A stretch of 64,000 bases of DNA from Stakelama sediminis (GCF_014199335.1 NZ_JACIJI010000004.1:62001-126000); one strand, 5' to 3'. Positions 46,275-55,862 are shown, numbered from the stretch's first letter. Notes: generated from the letters alone by a model not told the origin. Program-made: numbers and translations.

Positions 46275-46829
46275 ATGAATTTTGGACGTTTTGCAGCGCG
46301 TTTCGCGCTGGTGGGATCGCTTTGCCTGGCCACCATCGTGCCGGCCCAAGCCAAGTTCTGGCAGTGTGTTCCGTTCGCGCGTGAAGTTTCCGGTGTCGAT
46401 ATCCACGGAAACGCGCTGACCTGGTGGAACAAGGCCAAGGGCCTGTATCAGCGCGGTGATGCTCCGGAAGTCGGTGCGGTCATGTCCTTCGCGCCGGTCG
46501 GCAAGATGAAGCTGGGCCATGTCGCGGTCGTTTCCGAAATCGTCTCCAACCGCGAAGTCCGCCTGACGCACGCCAACTGGTCGGTGCGCGGCAAGATCGA
46601 ATATAATGTCCGCGCCGTCGACGTATCGCCGGACAACGACTGGAGCGAAGTAAAGGTCTGGTACGGCCCGATCGACGCGCTGGGTTCGACCACCTATCCG
46701 GTCAACGGTTTCATCTATCCGGATGCGGGCCCCGATTCACAGCAGGTGGCCGACGGCACGAACTATGCCGACAAGCCGGTTCTGGATAACGGGCTGGACC
46801 GCGAACACGCCATGGCGTTTCACGACTGA
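46275..46829 (+). CDS. Secreted CHAP-domain protein
   Basis: 184 aa, Sec signal ending VPAQA. WQCVPFAREVSGVDIHGNA carries the catalytic cysteine, GHVAVVSEI the histidine and HANWS the third residue of a CHAP amidase/peptidase. Such enzymes cut peptidoglycan; it stands by itself with a strong terminator. Confidence 0.9.
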   Translation: MNFGRFAARFALVGSLCLATIVPAQAKFWQCVPFAREVSGVDIHGNALTWWNKAKGLYQRGDAPEVGAVMSFAPVGKMKLGHVAVVSEIVSNREVRLTHANWSVRGKIEYNVRAVDVSPDNDWSEVKVWYGPIDALGSTTYPVNGFIYPDAGPDSQQVADGTNYADKPVLDNGLDREHAMAFHD

Positions 46830-46876
46830 TATACGGCATTGCCGCCGCCCCATTGGCAGCAGTGCATGAAAGACCG

Positions 46877-46914
46877 AAGGGCCGTTTCCCGATCATGAGG
46901 GAAGCGGCCCTTTT
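46877..46914. terminator. Strong bidirectional terminator
   Basis: AAGGGCCG-x-TTCCC pairs with GGGAA-x-CGGCCCTT around GATCATGA, followed by TT on the plus strand and AA before it. It serves the converging CHAP and msrB genes. Confidence 0.85.
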
Positions 46915-46919
46915 GCGTT

Positions 46920-47405
46920 TCACGTCTTTTTGAAGAGCATAGCCGCCCCGTTCATGCACCAGCGTTTGCCGGTCGGCGGCGGGCCGTCGTTGAATACATG
47001 GCCCAGATGCCCGCCGCAGCGGCTGCAATGCGCCTCGGTACGCACCATGCCGAGCGAGGTGTCGCGCCCGGTCAGCACCGCGCCGTTCAGATGCGCCCAG
47101 AAACTCGGCCAGCCGGTGTGGCTGTCATATTTGGTTTTTGACGAATAGAGCGGCTGATGGCACCCGGCGCAGAAATAGGTGCCTTTTGCATAATTTTTGT
47201 CGAGCGGGCTGGAAAAGGGACGCTCCGTCCCGGCCTTGCGCAGAATGTAATATTGCTCGGCGGTCAGCCGTTTCTTCCATTGCGCATCGGTCAGGGCGAC
47301 GGGATAGCGCTTTCTGGCGCTTGCGGCGGTGCTGCCGAATCCGGTGGCGAGCATGGCGGTACCGATGGCGCTATAGGCGAGAAACTGGCGACGATTGCTG
47401 TGCAT
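46920..47405 (-). CDS. msrB: Peptide-methionine (R)-S-oxide reductase, Tat-exported
   Basis: 161 aa. Twin-arginine signal NRRQFLAYSAIG; zinc cysteines CAGC and CSRC; catalytic RWCMNGAAM near the end. Repairs methionine-R-sulfoxide in the periplasm, an exported variant of a usually cytosolic enzyme. Confidence 0.93.
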   Translation of the reverse strand: MHSNRRQFLAYSAIGTAMLATGFGSTAASARKRYPVALTDAQWKKRLTAEQYYILRKAGTERPFSSPLDKNYAKGTYFCAGCHQPLYSSKTKYDSHTGWPSFWAHLNGAVLTGRDTSLGMVRTEAHCSRCGGHLGHVFNDGPPPTGKRWCMNGAAMLFKKT

Positions 47406-47489
47406 GGCGATGGTCCCGACTGAAAGATACTCCTGCGCAAGATTCGAACGAAACCCGTAAAAAGTTGCACCTGCTGTGCAGTTTTTCCG

Positions 47490-48731
47490 TCAATAGCGAC
47501 TGAGTTCCGCCGGCAGGCTGCGATAGCCGTGGACGAAACAGGCCGCGACGCGGGTCGGTTCGCCGGTGACGTTCACGCGCAATCGCCGCTTCGCCATTTC
47601 CTCCAGCAGAATGCCGACCTGTAGTTCCGCCAGCCGCGCACCGACGCAGCGATGGATGCCGTGGCCGAAGGACAGATGCCGTCGTGCGTTGGGGCGATCG
47701 ACGACGATCCGGTCGGCATCCGGCCCGAACACGCTCTCATCGCGATTGGCGGAGATATACCAAAGCGCCAGCTTGTCGCCTTCGCGGATATGCTGTCCCA
47801 TCAGTTCGGCATCTTGCGTCGCGGTGCGGCGCATATGGGCAAGCGGCGTCTGCCAGCGGATGATCTCACTCACCGCATTGGGGATGAGATCGGGGTTTGC
47901 CTCCAGCTTTGCGCGTTCGTCGGGATACTGGTTCAGGCCCCAGGCATAGGCGGACATGGAATTGCGCGTGGTATCGTTGCCGCCGACGATCAGCAGGATC
48001 AGATTGCCGAGGAATTCATACTGATCCATGTGGCTCATCGCGTTGGAATGGATCATCATGCTGATCAGATCGGGGGTCGGCTCCTTGCCGATTTTCCGGT
48101 TCCACAGATTCTGGAAATAGGCGCCGCATTCGAACATATGTTCCAGCCGCTGCTGGCGCAGTTCGGGGGTCTTCACCAGTTCGATATCGCCCGCCCAGTC
48201 GGACCAGAAGGTCAGCTTGCGCCGGTCCTCCCAGGGAAAATCGAACAGGATGGCGAGCATCTGGGTGGTCAGCTCGATCGATACCCGGTCGACCCAGTCG
48301 AATCCCTTGCCGACGGGCAGCTCGTCGAGAATCTCGGCGGTGCGGCGGCGGATGTCGGCGCTCATCCGCGCCATTTCGCTAGGTGTGAAGGCAGGCGCTA
48401 CGGTACGGCGCTGGCCGGTATGCTTTGGCCGGTCCATGGCGATGAACATCGGCAGTTTGACATCCGCTTCCGGCTCGACATCGGCGAGCACGATGCCGCC
48501 CGCTTCGGAGGAATAGATGTCGGGAAGCGATTCGATCTCGACAATCGGACGATAGGTCGAGACGGACCAGTACGGGCCGAAATCGCTATGCTCGCAGCGA
48601 TAGACCGGCGCTTCGGCACGCAGGCGGGCAAAGGGTTCCTGCCAGCAATCGTCGCGATACAATTCGGGGCGGCTGACGTCGAGCGGATCGACGGCCGCAG
48701 GCGATGCTGGCGCGTCCACGGAAGTTGCCAT
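47490..48731 (-). CDS. Cytochrome P450, CYP153-like alkane hydroxylase
   Basis: 413 aa. I-helix LLIVGGNDTTRNSMSAYAWG and haem motif LSFGHGIHRCVGARLAELQ (Cys about 362) match CYP153, which hydroxylates n-alkane or fatty-acid termini. K-helix E-x2-R is in SEIIRWQTP. No ferredoxin or reductase gene lies nearby, so electron partners are elsewhere. A perfect palindrome stands 31 bp upstream. Confidence 0.9.
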   Translation of the reverse strand: MATSVDAPASPAAVDPLDVSRPELYRDDCWQEPFARLRAEAPVYRCEHSDFGPYWSVSTYRPIVEIESLPDIYSSEAGGIVLADVEPEADVKLPMFIAMDRPKHTGQRRTVAPAFTPSEMARMSADIRRRTAEILDELPVGKGFDWVDRVSIELTTQMLAILFDFPWEDRRKLTFWSDWAGDIELVKTPELRQQRLEHMFECGAYFQNLWNRKIGKEPTPDLISMMIHSNAMSHMDQYEFLGNLILLIVGGNDTTRNSMSAYAWGLNQYPDERAKLEANPDLIPNAVSEIIRWQTPLAHMRRTATQDAELMGQHIREGDKLALWYISANRDESVFGPDADRIVVDRPNARRHLSFGHGIHRCVGARLAELQVGILLEEMAKRRLRVNVTGEPTRVAACFVHGYRSLPAELSRY

Positions 48732-48762
48732 GGTTCCTCTCCGGTATATTTGCGAAGAGGAG

Positions 48763-48794
48763 ACGACGTATTGACACTAATGTCAATACGTCGT
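48763..48794. promoter_or_regulatory. Perfect 14-bp inverted repeat upstream of P450 (operator candidate)
   Basis: ACGACGTATTGACA-CTAA-TGTCAATACGTCGT lies 31 bp before the P450 start and ends just past the ABC permease stop. It contains a TTGACA -35-like hexamer on both strands. AT-rich core and lack of T-run argue against a terminator; a TetR-type operator is the best reading. Confidence 0.65.
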
Positions 48795-48798
48795 TCGG

Positions 48799-50031
48799 TC
48801 AGGTACGGCCCAGCAGTGCTTTCCAGCGGAATTTGGGGCCTGCCGACTGCAATACACCGCGCCGGAACAGCCGCGCGCCGATGGTGATCGAAAGCGCTAC
48901 CCACAAAAGCTGCCACCCGATCGCCAGCAGATGCGGCCACCAGGAGGCGGACCGTGCGCCATAGGCCAGCATCGCGAAGGGCGAACTGAACGGGAAGATT
49001 TCGGCGATCAGCGCCACCGGCTGATCGGGAACCGCCACCGATGCGGATGCCAGCCCCAGCATCGCCATCTGGAAAATGGTGATCGGCAGCGACAGCATCT
49101 GGATTTCGCGCGGGGTGGAGGCTTGTGCGCCGACGCCCAGAAATACGGTGCCGAGCAGCAGATAGGCCATGGTGAAATAGAGGAAGAACAGCGCGAAAAA
49201 GGCGGGCAACCCGATGGCAGGACGCATCGCCGCCATCCTTGCCAAGGTATCGGGCGGCAGAAACGATCCGACCAGCAGCGCAAGCGTGCCCCAAAAGGCG
49301 ATGAATACCATCGCTACGCCGTACATGCCGATCAGCTTGCCCAGAAACACGCTTTCCAGCCGGACCGAGGCGGCGAGGATTTCGATGACCTTGTTCGACC
49401 GTTCCTCCGCCATGGTGCCGACCGTCTGGCCCGACAGCATCAGGGTGAGGACGAACAGCGCGGTCACGGCGAAGAAGCCGGTGGCGGATTTACCGCCGAT
49501 CGAGCTGCCTTGCCGTGCAATCTGCACGAAGTCGGGCTTGCTCAGCGGGCCGGTCAGCCCGTCGGTTTGTTCGCGCACCACCTGTTCAGCGATCTGCGCG
49601 AGATAGCGCGCGCTGCGCGAGGTCTTGTTGCGTTGCAGGATTTGCGGCTGCGCCAGCGAGCCATAGAGCACCGCCGGAACGTCATGCTTGTCCTGCTTCA
49701 GCAGCGTTTTCGCCTGTGCGGCGGGATCGGCGGCCGGGGATTCGATTTCCAGCTCCGGCGGCCTGGCGTCGCCGGAGAATAAGGGGCGCAACTGCTTGTC
49801 GACGGCCATGAAACGTTGCGCTGTCGCGCCGTCGACAATCGCGTAGATACGCTCCTTGGCATCGGCGCTCTTGCCGACCATCGCACCGCCGACGCCGCCG
49901 ACCGCGCCGAACCCGATCATCAGCAGCGGCGCGAGCAGGAACAGGAGGAAGGTCGGCGTACCGACCATGGCGAAGAAGTCGCGACGGGCGACGGTCGCGG
50001 TGTCGCGCACCATTCGGGTAAGGTTGCTCAT
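48799..50031 (-). CDS. ABC-2 type transporter permease (NatB-like)
   Basis: 410 aa. One N-terminal membrane helix (TPTFLLFLLAPLLMIGFG), a large periplasmic region, then about five C-terminal helices with LLIAGW-type ends; ABC-2 permease layout as in NatB. It overlaps the ATPase gene by 4 bp. Substrate unknown. Confidence 0.88.
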   Translation of the reverse strand: MSNLTRMVRDTATVARRDFFAMVGTPTFLLFLLAPLLMIGFGAVGGVGGAMVGKSADAKERIYAIVDGATAQRFMAVDKQLRPLFSGDARPPELEIESPAADPAAQAKTLLKQDKHDVPAVLYGSLAQPQILQRNKTSRSARYLAQIAEQVVREQTDGLTGPLSKPDFVQIARQGSSIGGKSATGFFAVTALFVLTLMLSGQTVGTMAEERSNKVIEILAASVRLESVFLGKLIGMYGVAMVFIAFWGTLALLVGSFLPPDTLARMAAMRPAIGLPAFFALFFLYFTMAYLLLGTVFLGVGAQASTPREIQMLSLPITIFQMAMLGLASASVAVPDQPVALIAEIFPFSSPFAMLAYGARSASWWPHLLAIGWQLLWVALSITIGARLFRRGVLQSAGPKFRWKALLGRT

Positions 50032-50945
50032 TCCATTTCCTCCGCGGCTTCGCGGCCGACAATCTTGACGAAGGCATCGTGCAGCGAGGGGCGCTCGATC
50101 GACAGACCGGAAATGCCGTGACCAGCCTCGATCAGGCGGACCAGCAGCGTTTCCACGCCTTCATCGGGCATGGTGAAACGCCATTCCTCGCCTTCGCGCT
50201 GCGCGTCGGCTGGCAGCAGTGCCTTCAGCCCCGCGCCGTCGTGATGCGGCGTATAGTGCACCTGCATGGGCAGCAGCGCGCGGGCGTCGGCAACCGTGCC
50301 TTCGAATCGTCGCCTGCCGCCCGCGATGATCGCCAGCCGGTCGCACAACCGTTCGGCATGGGCCATGACATGGGTCGAGAACAGGATCGTCGCGCCGCGA
50401 TCGCGTTCCTTGATCACCAGCGCTTCCAGCCGTTCCTGATTGACCGGGTCCAGCCCGGAAAAAGGTTCGTCGAGGACCAGAAATTCGGGTTCATGTACGA
50501 CTGAACCGAGGAGCTGGACGAATTGCGCCATCCCCTTGGACAGTTTCTTGATCTTGGAATCGATGGCATGGCCCAGTCCGGCCTCTTCCAGCATCACCGC
50601 CGCGCGCTCGCGCCCGGTTTTCCAGTCGAGACCGCGCAACGCGCCCATGAATGCGATTGCCTCTTTCGCTTTCATGCCGGGATACAGCCCGCGTTCTTCG
50701 GGCAAATAGCCGACCCGGTCGCTGATATCGCGCGGATAGGCGTTCCCAAGAAGGGTCCGTGTGCCGCCGTCCGGTTCGATGATCCCCAGCAGCATCCGCA
50801 GGGTCGTCGTCTTGCCCGCCCCATTGGGGCCGAGCACGCCGTAAATCGCGCCCTTCGGCACGGCGATATCGACGCCCTGCACGACCCGCTGGCCGCTGAA
50901 AATCTTGACCAGTCCGTGCGCTTCGAGCGCGTATTGATCCCCCAC
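50028..50945 (-). CDS. ABC transporter ATP-binding protein (NatA-like)
   Basis: 305 aa from GTG 50945, with GGAGGGCAT before it. Walker A GPNGAGKTT, signature KLSKGMAQ, Walker B FLVLDEPFSGLD and H-loop STHVM. The 300-residue length with a C-terminal extension fits drug/sodium exporters. Partner of the 48799 permease. Confidence 0.92.
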   Translation of the reverse strand: MGDQYALEAHGLVKIFSGQRVVQGVDIAVPKGAIYGVLGPNGAGKTTTLRMLLGIIEPDGGTRTLLGNAYPRDISDRVGYLPEERGLYPGMKAKEAIAFMGALRGLDWKTGRERAAVMLEEAGLGHAIDSKIKKLSKGMAQFVQLLGSVVHEPEFLVLDEPFSGLDPVNQERLEALVIKERDRGATILFSTHVMAHAERLCDRLAIIAGGRRRFEGTVADARALLPMQVHYTPHHDGAGLKALLPADAQREGEEWRFTMPDEGVETLLVRLIEAGHGISGLSIERPSLHDAFVKIVGREAAEEME

Positions 50946-51022
50946 ATGCCCTCCTGTTGCGTGTCGCGGCATCCGGAAAAAGCTGCCGCGCAAATCGCGC
51001 CCGCCTGTGGTAGCGGGGAGGG

Positions 51023-52060
51023 ATGGGTGAACACAAGCCATTGGAATCGCGGATCAAGGATAAGGCGGCGGAACTGGGGTTCGTCGCCAGCGGCATCGCA
51101 CGCGCCGATGCTGCTCCGAAAGCGGGGGAGCGCCTGCACCAATGGCTTGCCGAAGGGCGCCATGGCGACATGATCTGGATGGAGGAACGGGCGCATCATC
51201 GCGCAAGCCCGGCCGGGCTATGGCCCGATGTGCGCTCCGTCATTGCGCTGGGAATGAGCTACGCCCCGACAGGCGATCCGCTGGCGCTGGCGGACGATGG
51301 GGAGGTCGGGCGCATTTCCGTCTATGCGCAGGGCAAGGATTATCACGATGTCGTCAAAAAGGCGCTGAAGGCACTGGCGCGCTGGTTGGTGGCGGAGGCC
51401 GGATGCGAGCTGAAGGTATTTGTTGATACCGCGCCGGTGATGGAAAAGCCGCTGGCGGAGGCCGCCGGGCTGGGCTGGCAGGGCAAGCATAGCAACCTGG
51501 TCAGCCGCGAGCATGGAAGCTGGCTGTTCCTGGGCGCGATCTACACCACCCTTGATCTGATGCCCGATGCGCCGGGACGGGACCGGTGCGGTTCCTGTTC
51601 GGCATGTCAGCAGGCGTGCCCGACCGATGCCTTTCCCGCGCCCTATCGGCTCGATGCCCGGCGCTGCATCTCTTATCTGACGATCGAACATGCCGGACCG
51701 ATACCGGATGAGTTTCGTGAGGCGATCGGCAACCGCATCTATGGCTGCGACGATTGTCTGGCGGTGTGTCCGTGGAACAAGTTTGCGCAACAAAGCGCAG
51801 CCAATCAGGCCTTTGCAGCGAGGGAAGGCATGGCGGCACCGAAACTGGCGGAGCTGCTGGCGCTCGACAACGCGGCGTTTCGCGAGCGGTTTCGCGGTTC
51901 CCCGATCAAGCGGATCGGGCGCAACCGGATGGTGCGCAACTGCCTGATCGCGGCGGGAAACAGCGGCGACCCGGCATTTCGCGAGCAGGTGGTCGCCTTG
52001 TGTGAAGATGCCGACCCGGTCGTCGCCGACGCCGCACGCTGGGCATCCATGCGCCTCTGA
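51023..52060 (+). CDS. queG: Epoxyqueuosine reductase
   Basis: 345 aa. Last step of queuosine tRNA modification, using cobalamin. Two 4Fe-4S motifs, [12 protein letters not shown] and [11 protein letters not shown], plus the B12-binding N-terminal part ([20 protein letters not shown]). Start ATG 51023 follows GGGAGGG. It is divergent from the ABC genes. Confidence 0.94.
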   Translation: MGEHKPLESRIKDKAAELGFVASGIARADAAPKAGERLHQWLAEGRHGDMIWMEERAHHRASPAGLWPDVRSVIALGMSYAPTGDPLALADDGEVGRISVYAQGKDYHDVVKKALKALARWLVAEAGCELKVFVDTAPVMEKPLAEAAGLGWQGKHSNLVSREHGSWLFLGAIYTTLDLMPDAPGRDRCGSCSACQQACPTDAFPAPYRLDARRCISYLTIEHAGPIPDEFREAIGNRIYGCDDCLAVCPWNKFAQQSAANQAFAAREGMAAPKLAELLALDNAAFRERFRGSPIKRIGRNRMVRNCLIAAGNSGDPAFREQVVALCEDADPVVADAARWASMRL

Positions 52061-52063
52061 TGG

Positions 52064-52209
52064 TAGGGCGGATCGACATTCAGAAGATGATGTGGCGAAA
52101 ATGGTGGATTTTCGAGACCCGGCGCGCAGCGTACTTTCAGTACGTGAGCACCGGAAGCGCGGAAAGCCGCCTTTTGCAGGCCATCAGGGCTGAATGTCGA
52201 TCCGTCCTA
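52064..52209. mobile_element. 146-bp MITE-like element with 20-bp terminal inverted repeats
   Basis: Left end TAGGGCGGATCGACATTCAG (52064-52083) is inverted at 52190-52209 with 19 of 20 matches. Both ends are TA, suggesting an IS630/mariner-type TA duplication. No coding frame for a transposase. The right-hand TA supplies the stop codon (TAG) of the minus-strand lipoprotein gene, so that C terminus was set by the insertion. Internal hairpin AGCGTACTTTCAGTACGT is present. Confidence 0.7.
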
Positions 52210-52584
52210 GCGCCTGCCCTTGCTGTGGGTGAGGGCCGCCACGCAACTGGCACGGTCGATGGGACTGCCGTCGCGCTGACGCGTGTCGATATAGCGCACC
52301 GTCGGCTGTCCGTGCCCGCCGTCCGGGGGGTAGAGATAGGCGTCGAGCACGCAGATCGCGCTGCCGAATTGCAGCTTGCGGCCATAACCCTCGGTGACGT
52401 CGGCAATGGGCCTGCCGAACAACCGCTCCAGTTGATCGGCATCCTTGCCCATGACCCGCTCCAGCCCGGCGGTGCTGTATGTCTGACGCGGCGGCGGCTG
52501 TTCGGCGCGCGGCGGGATAATATTTCCGCTGCTGCAACCTGCAACCAGAATGCCGGCGCAACAGGCGGTAATAATCCCTTTCAT
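52207..52584 (-). CDS. Small lipoprotein, C terminus possibly truncated
   Basis: 125 aa from ATG 52584. Lipobox VAGC (Cys17), a Pro-rich segment, then LERVMGKDADQLERLFGRPIADVTEGYGRKLQF, a BamE/SmpA-like fold pattern (weak). The stop is the TAG of the MITE terminal repeat; without the element the frame would continue into TAC. Confidence 0.7.
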   Translation of the reverse strand: MKGIITACCAGILVAGCSSGNIIPPRAEQPPPRQTYSTAGLERVMGKDADQLERLFGRPIADVTEGYGRKLQFGSAICVLDAYLYPPDGGHGQPTVRYIDTRQRDGSPIDRASCVAALTHSKGRR

Positions 52585-52753
52585 CGCATTGACCCCGGAT
52601 ATCGCATTTTTTTTCGTACTGCGTTCCAGCATGGCGGGGCAGCGTCCGCAAGGGCCAAGTCCATCCGGTCAGCCTGTCCGGCCCACCGACCGGCGCTTGC
52701 GCCGTGCCGCCGCCGCCCTTAGGGGCCGTCCATCGGAATTTCAGGAGAAACAT

Positions 52754-53752
52754 GTGACCACCCCCCGTTACGATGTCGTTGCGATCGGCAACGCGATTGT
52801 CGATGTGCTTGCCCAGGCGGATGACCAGTTCATCGTCGATGAAGGCATGGCCAAGGGTTCGATGCAGCTCGTCTTTTCGCCCGAAGAGGCGGACGCGCTC
52901 TATGCCAAGATGGGACCGGGCCGCGAAGTCAGCGGCGGATCGGCGGCAAACACGATTGCGGGCATCGCAGCGCTGGGCGGTCAGTGCGGCTTTATCGGCC
53001 AGGTGGCGCAGGATGAGCTGGGCGAGATTTTCGCGCACGACATTCGTTCGGTCGGCATCCATTTCGACACGCCCGCCCGCGAAGGCGCGCCGACCACGGC
53101 ACGCTGTCTGATCTTCGTGACGCCGGACGGTCAGCGCACGATGAACACCTTTCTGGGTGCGTCGCAGTTCCTGCCGCCCGAAGCGCTGGACCCGAAGCTG
53201 ATCGAGGACGGCGCAATCCTCTATCTCGAAGGCTATTTGTGGGATCCCGAAGAACCGCGCGCGGCAATGCGCAAGGCGATCGAGATTGCCCGCGAGGCGG
53301 GGCGGCGCGTGGCCTTCACCCTGTCGGACGTGTTCTGCATTTCGCGCCATGGCGACGATTTTCGCAAGCTGATTGCCGACGGGCAGGTCGATATTCTCTT
53401 CGCCAACGAAAATGAGCTTTACGCACTGGCCGAAAGCGAGGATTTCGAGGCGGCGGTCGCGAAGATCGCAGCGCAGGTTCCGCTGCTGGTCGTGACCCGC
53501 AGCGAAAAGGGCGCGATCGCGATCAAGGATGGCGAGCGTGCGCAGGTCGCCGCCGAGCCGATCGAAGCGGTGGTCGACACCACGGGGGCGGGCGACCTGT
53601 TCGCCGCAGGCTTCCTGCACGGGCAGGCGCATGGGCATTCGGTGGAGGACTCGCTGCGCATGGGGGCGATCTGCGCGGCCGAAATCATTTCGCACTATGG
53701 CGCACGGCCAGAGGTCGATCTGAAAAAGCTGATGGCTGAAAAGCTCGGCTGA
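52754..53752 (+). CDS. Adenosine kinase (PfkB family)
   Basis: 332 aa from GTG 52754 with AGGAGAAACAT. PfkB signatures: GGSAANTIAGIAALGG and C-terminal DTTGAGDLFAAGFL with the catalytic Asp. N-terminal IGNAIVDVLAQ and SMQLV are typical of bacterial adenosine kinases; substrate assigned by similarity. Confidence 0.9.
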   Translation: MTTPRYDVVAIGNAIVDVLAQADDQFIVDEGMAKGSMQLVFSPEEADALYAKMGPGREVSGGSAANTIAGIAALGGQCGFIGQVAQDELGEIFAHDIRSVGIHFDTPAREGAPTTARCLIFVTPDGQRTMNTFLGASQFLPPEALDPKLIEDGAILYLEGYLWDPEEPRAAMRKAIEIAREAGRRVAFTLSDVFCISRHGDDFRKLIADGQVDILFANENELYALAESEDFEAAVAKIAAQVPLLVVTRSEKGAIAIKDGERAQVAAEPIEAVVDTTGAGDLFAAGFLHGQAHGHSVEDSLRMGAICAAEIISHYGARPEVDLKKLMAEKLG

Positions 53753-53777
53753 GCCAAGCGCCCGACGCGGCAACAAA

Positions 53778-53814
53778 AAAGGCCGGAGGAGCGATCCTCC
53801 GGCCTTTCTTTTTA
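53778..53814. terminator. Bidirectional rho-independent terminator
   Basis: AAAGGCCGGAGGA-GCGA-TCCTCCGGCCTTT, perfect 13-bp stem, followed by CTTTTT and preceded by AAAAA. Between converging adenosine kinase and permease genes. Confidence 0.9.
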
Positions 53815-53827
53815 TTGGATCGTTCGA

Positions 53828-55393
53828 TCAGTCTTTGATCGGAACCATCGCCTCATCGCCTTCGATATCGTCGACAACCTCAACGATGCCGCGGCCCAGA
53901 TGGCTGCGATGATAGCTATAGCCGAAATAGACGAGCAAGCCGATAATGCCCCAGCCGGGCAGCACCAGAATCGCTTCGATCGGCAGGTTGACATACAGGA
54001 AGATGCAGCCCGCGATCGTCAGCGGTGCGATCACCCACGCTCCCTTCAGGAAGAAGCTGCGCTTGCGCTGAGGATCCTTGACCCGCAGCACCAGCAGCGC
54101 CACCGCGACCATCATGAACGCATAGAGCGTACCGGCATTGGCATAGTCGGCCAGAATGCCGACCGGCAGGAACGCGGCGGCGATCGCGACCACGACGCCG
54201 GTGATGGCGGTCATGATGTGCGGAGTGCGCCATTTCGGGTGAATCGTGCTCAGCTTCTTCGGCAACAGGCCATCGCGGCTCATCACGAAGAAAATGCGGG
54301 TCTGCGCAAAGATCAGCACGAGGATAACCGAAGGCAGGGCCAGGAAGGCGGCGACGCCCATGGCGTTACCGAACCAGGAGAAGCCGATTTCACGCAGCAC
54401 ATGGGCCAGCGCTTCCTTGGAGCAGACGAGTGCCTGCGCATGGGCGGGCATCGCACACTGGCGCGCCAGTTCTTCCGACCCGGCGGGGAAGGGGATGCCG
54501 TTCGGTCCCATGATCGGCTGGCCGCCGATGGTGCCGATCGCGCCTGCCGCCACCAGCACATAAAAGACGGTGCAGAACAACAGCGATCCGATCAGGCCGA
54601 TGGGCACGTTGCGCTGCGGATTTTTCGTTTCCTCAGCAGCGGTCGATACCGCGTCGAAACCGACATAGGCGAAGAAGATCGTTGCCGCTGCGCCAACCGC
54701 GCCGAGTCCGGTGCCGATGCCGCCGAATACGCCGGCGGGCAGGAACGGGTTGAACTTTTCCGGGCTGAAATCGGGGCTGGTGAGCGTCAGGCCGACGAAC
54801 ACCGTCAGTGCGACGACCTTGATCGCGACGAGAATGGCGTTGACCTTCGCGCTCTCGCTGGTGCCGATCATCAGCAGCCAGGTGACGAGCAGAGCGATCA
54901 CCAGTGCGGGCAGGTTGATGAAACCGCCTGCTTCGCCGCCCAGCGCCAGCGGCCCCGCGGCCAGCCAGGGTGGCAGATGGACGCCGAAAAATTCGTTCAG
55001 GAAGGTGCCGGAGAAATAGCCCGACCATCCGACCGAAACCGCGCTTGCAGCAACCGCATATTCGAGGATCAGCGCCCAGCCGACGGTCCAGGCGAGAAAT
55101 TCGCCGACCGAGGCATAGCTATAGGTATAGGCGGACCCGGCGACAGGGATCATGGCCGCGATTTCCGCATAGCACAGCGCCGCGACGACGCAGACCGCGC
55201 CCGCGATCACGAATGCGAGCATCAGGCCGGGACCGGCCTTTTGCGCGCCGGCGGCGGTCAATACGAAAATGCCGGTGCCGATGATGCAACCGATGCCGAA
55301 CAGCATCAGTTGGAAGGCGCCGAGTGTTCGCTTGAGCGATTTCTTCTCTGCGGTCGCTAGGATTGCGTCTAATGGCTTTACGCGCCAGTCCAT
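53828..55393 (-). CDS. APC-superfamily amino acid permease
   Basis: 521 aa from ATG 55393. About twelve to thirteen membrane segments; FGIGCIIGTGIFVLTG-like TM1 block (here GIGCIIGTGIFVLTAAG) and FFAYVGFDAVSTAAEETKNPQRNVP after TM5-6 are cationic amino acid transporter-like (CAT family). Substrate not fixed by sequence. Confidence 0.9.
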   Translation of the reverse strand: MDWRVKPLDAILATAEKKSLKRTLGAFQLMLFGIGCIIGTGIFVLTAAGAQKAGPGLMLAFVIAGAVCVVAALCYAEIAAMIPVAGSAYTYSYASVGEFLAWTVGWALILEYAVAASAVSVGWSGYFSGTFLNEFFGVHLPPWLAAGPLALGGEAGGFINLPALVIALLVTWLLMIGTSESAKVNAILVAIKVVALTVFVGLTLTSPDFSPEKFNPFLPAGVFGGIGTGLGAVGAAATIFFAYVGFDAVSTAAEETKNPQRNVPIGLIGSLLFCTVFYVLVAAGAIGTIGGQPIMGPNGIPFPAGSEELARQCAMPAHAQALVCSKEALAHVLREIGFSWFGNAMGVAAFLALPSVILVLIFAQTRIFFVMSRDGLLPKKLSTIHPKWRTPHIMTAITGVVVAIAAAFLPVGILADYANAGTLYAFMMVAVALLVLRVKDPQRKRSFFLKGAWVIAPLTIAGCIFLYVNLPIEAILVLPGWGIIGLLVYFGYSYHRSHLGRGIVEVVDDIEGDEAMVPIKD

Positions 55394-55484
55394 ATAGGAA
55401 AACCCCCGGAGATTGCGGGCGGCAGAATGCCGCAAATTTGCGATTGGCCGGAGCCTAACCGCAAATCGCGTGCGCGCAATCCCT

Positions 55485-55862
55485 TTATCGAGTGAGCATC
55501 GGCCCCAGCGGTTTTCCGGCAAAGATATGGACGTGCAGGTGCGGAACCTCCTGATGCGAATCCGGTCCCGTGTTGGCGAGCAGGCGATAGCCGGGTTCGA
55601 CAAAGCCCGCATCGCGCGCGACCTTGCCCACCGCCCGCACGAACCCGGCGATTTCGGTGTCGGAGGCTTTCACCGAAAAATCGTCCCAGGACACGTAACG
55701 CCCCTTCGGAATCACCAGAATATGGTGCGGCGCCTGCGGGTTGATGTCGTGAAAGGCATAGGCATGATCGTCTTCATAGACTTTCTTCGACGGAATTTCG
55801 CCGCGCAGGATCTTGGCGAAGATATTGTCGTCGTCATAGGGCAGGGTGGCATCGATCGGCAT
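55485..55862 (-). CDS. HIT-family nucleotide hydrolase
   Basis: 125 aa from ATG 55862. NIFAKILRGEIPSKKVYEDD, and the histidine triad HLHVHIF. HINT-like enzymes hydrolyse aminoacyl or phosphoramidate nucleotides. Divergent from the DUF924 gene. Confidence 0.92.
   Translation of the reverse strand: MPIDATLPYDDDNIFAKILRGEIPSKKVYEDDHAYAFHDINPQAPHHILVIPKGRYVSWDDFSVKASDTEIAGFVRAVGKVARDAGFVEPGYRLLANTGPDSHQEVPHLHVHIFAGKPLGPMLTR

Noticed and set aside
48763..48794. Terminator of the ABC permease gene
   Set aside because: The stem is AT-rich in its core, has no T-run and contains promoter-like TTGACA; operator is the better reading.
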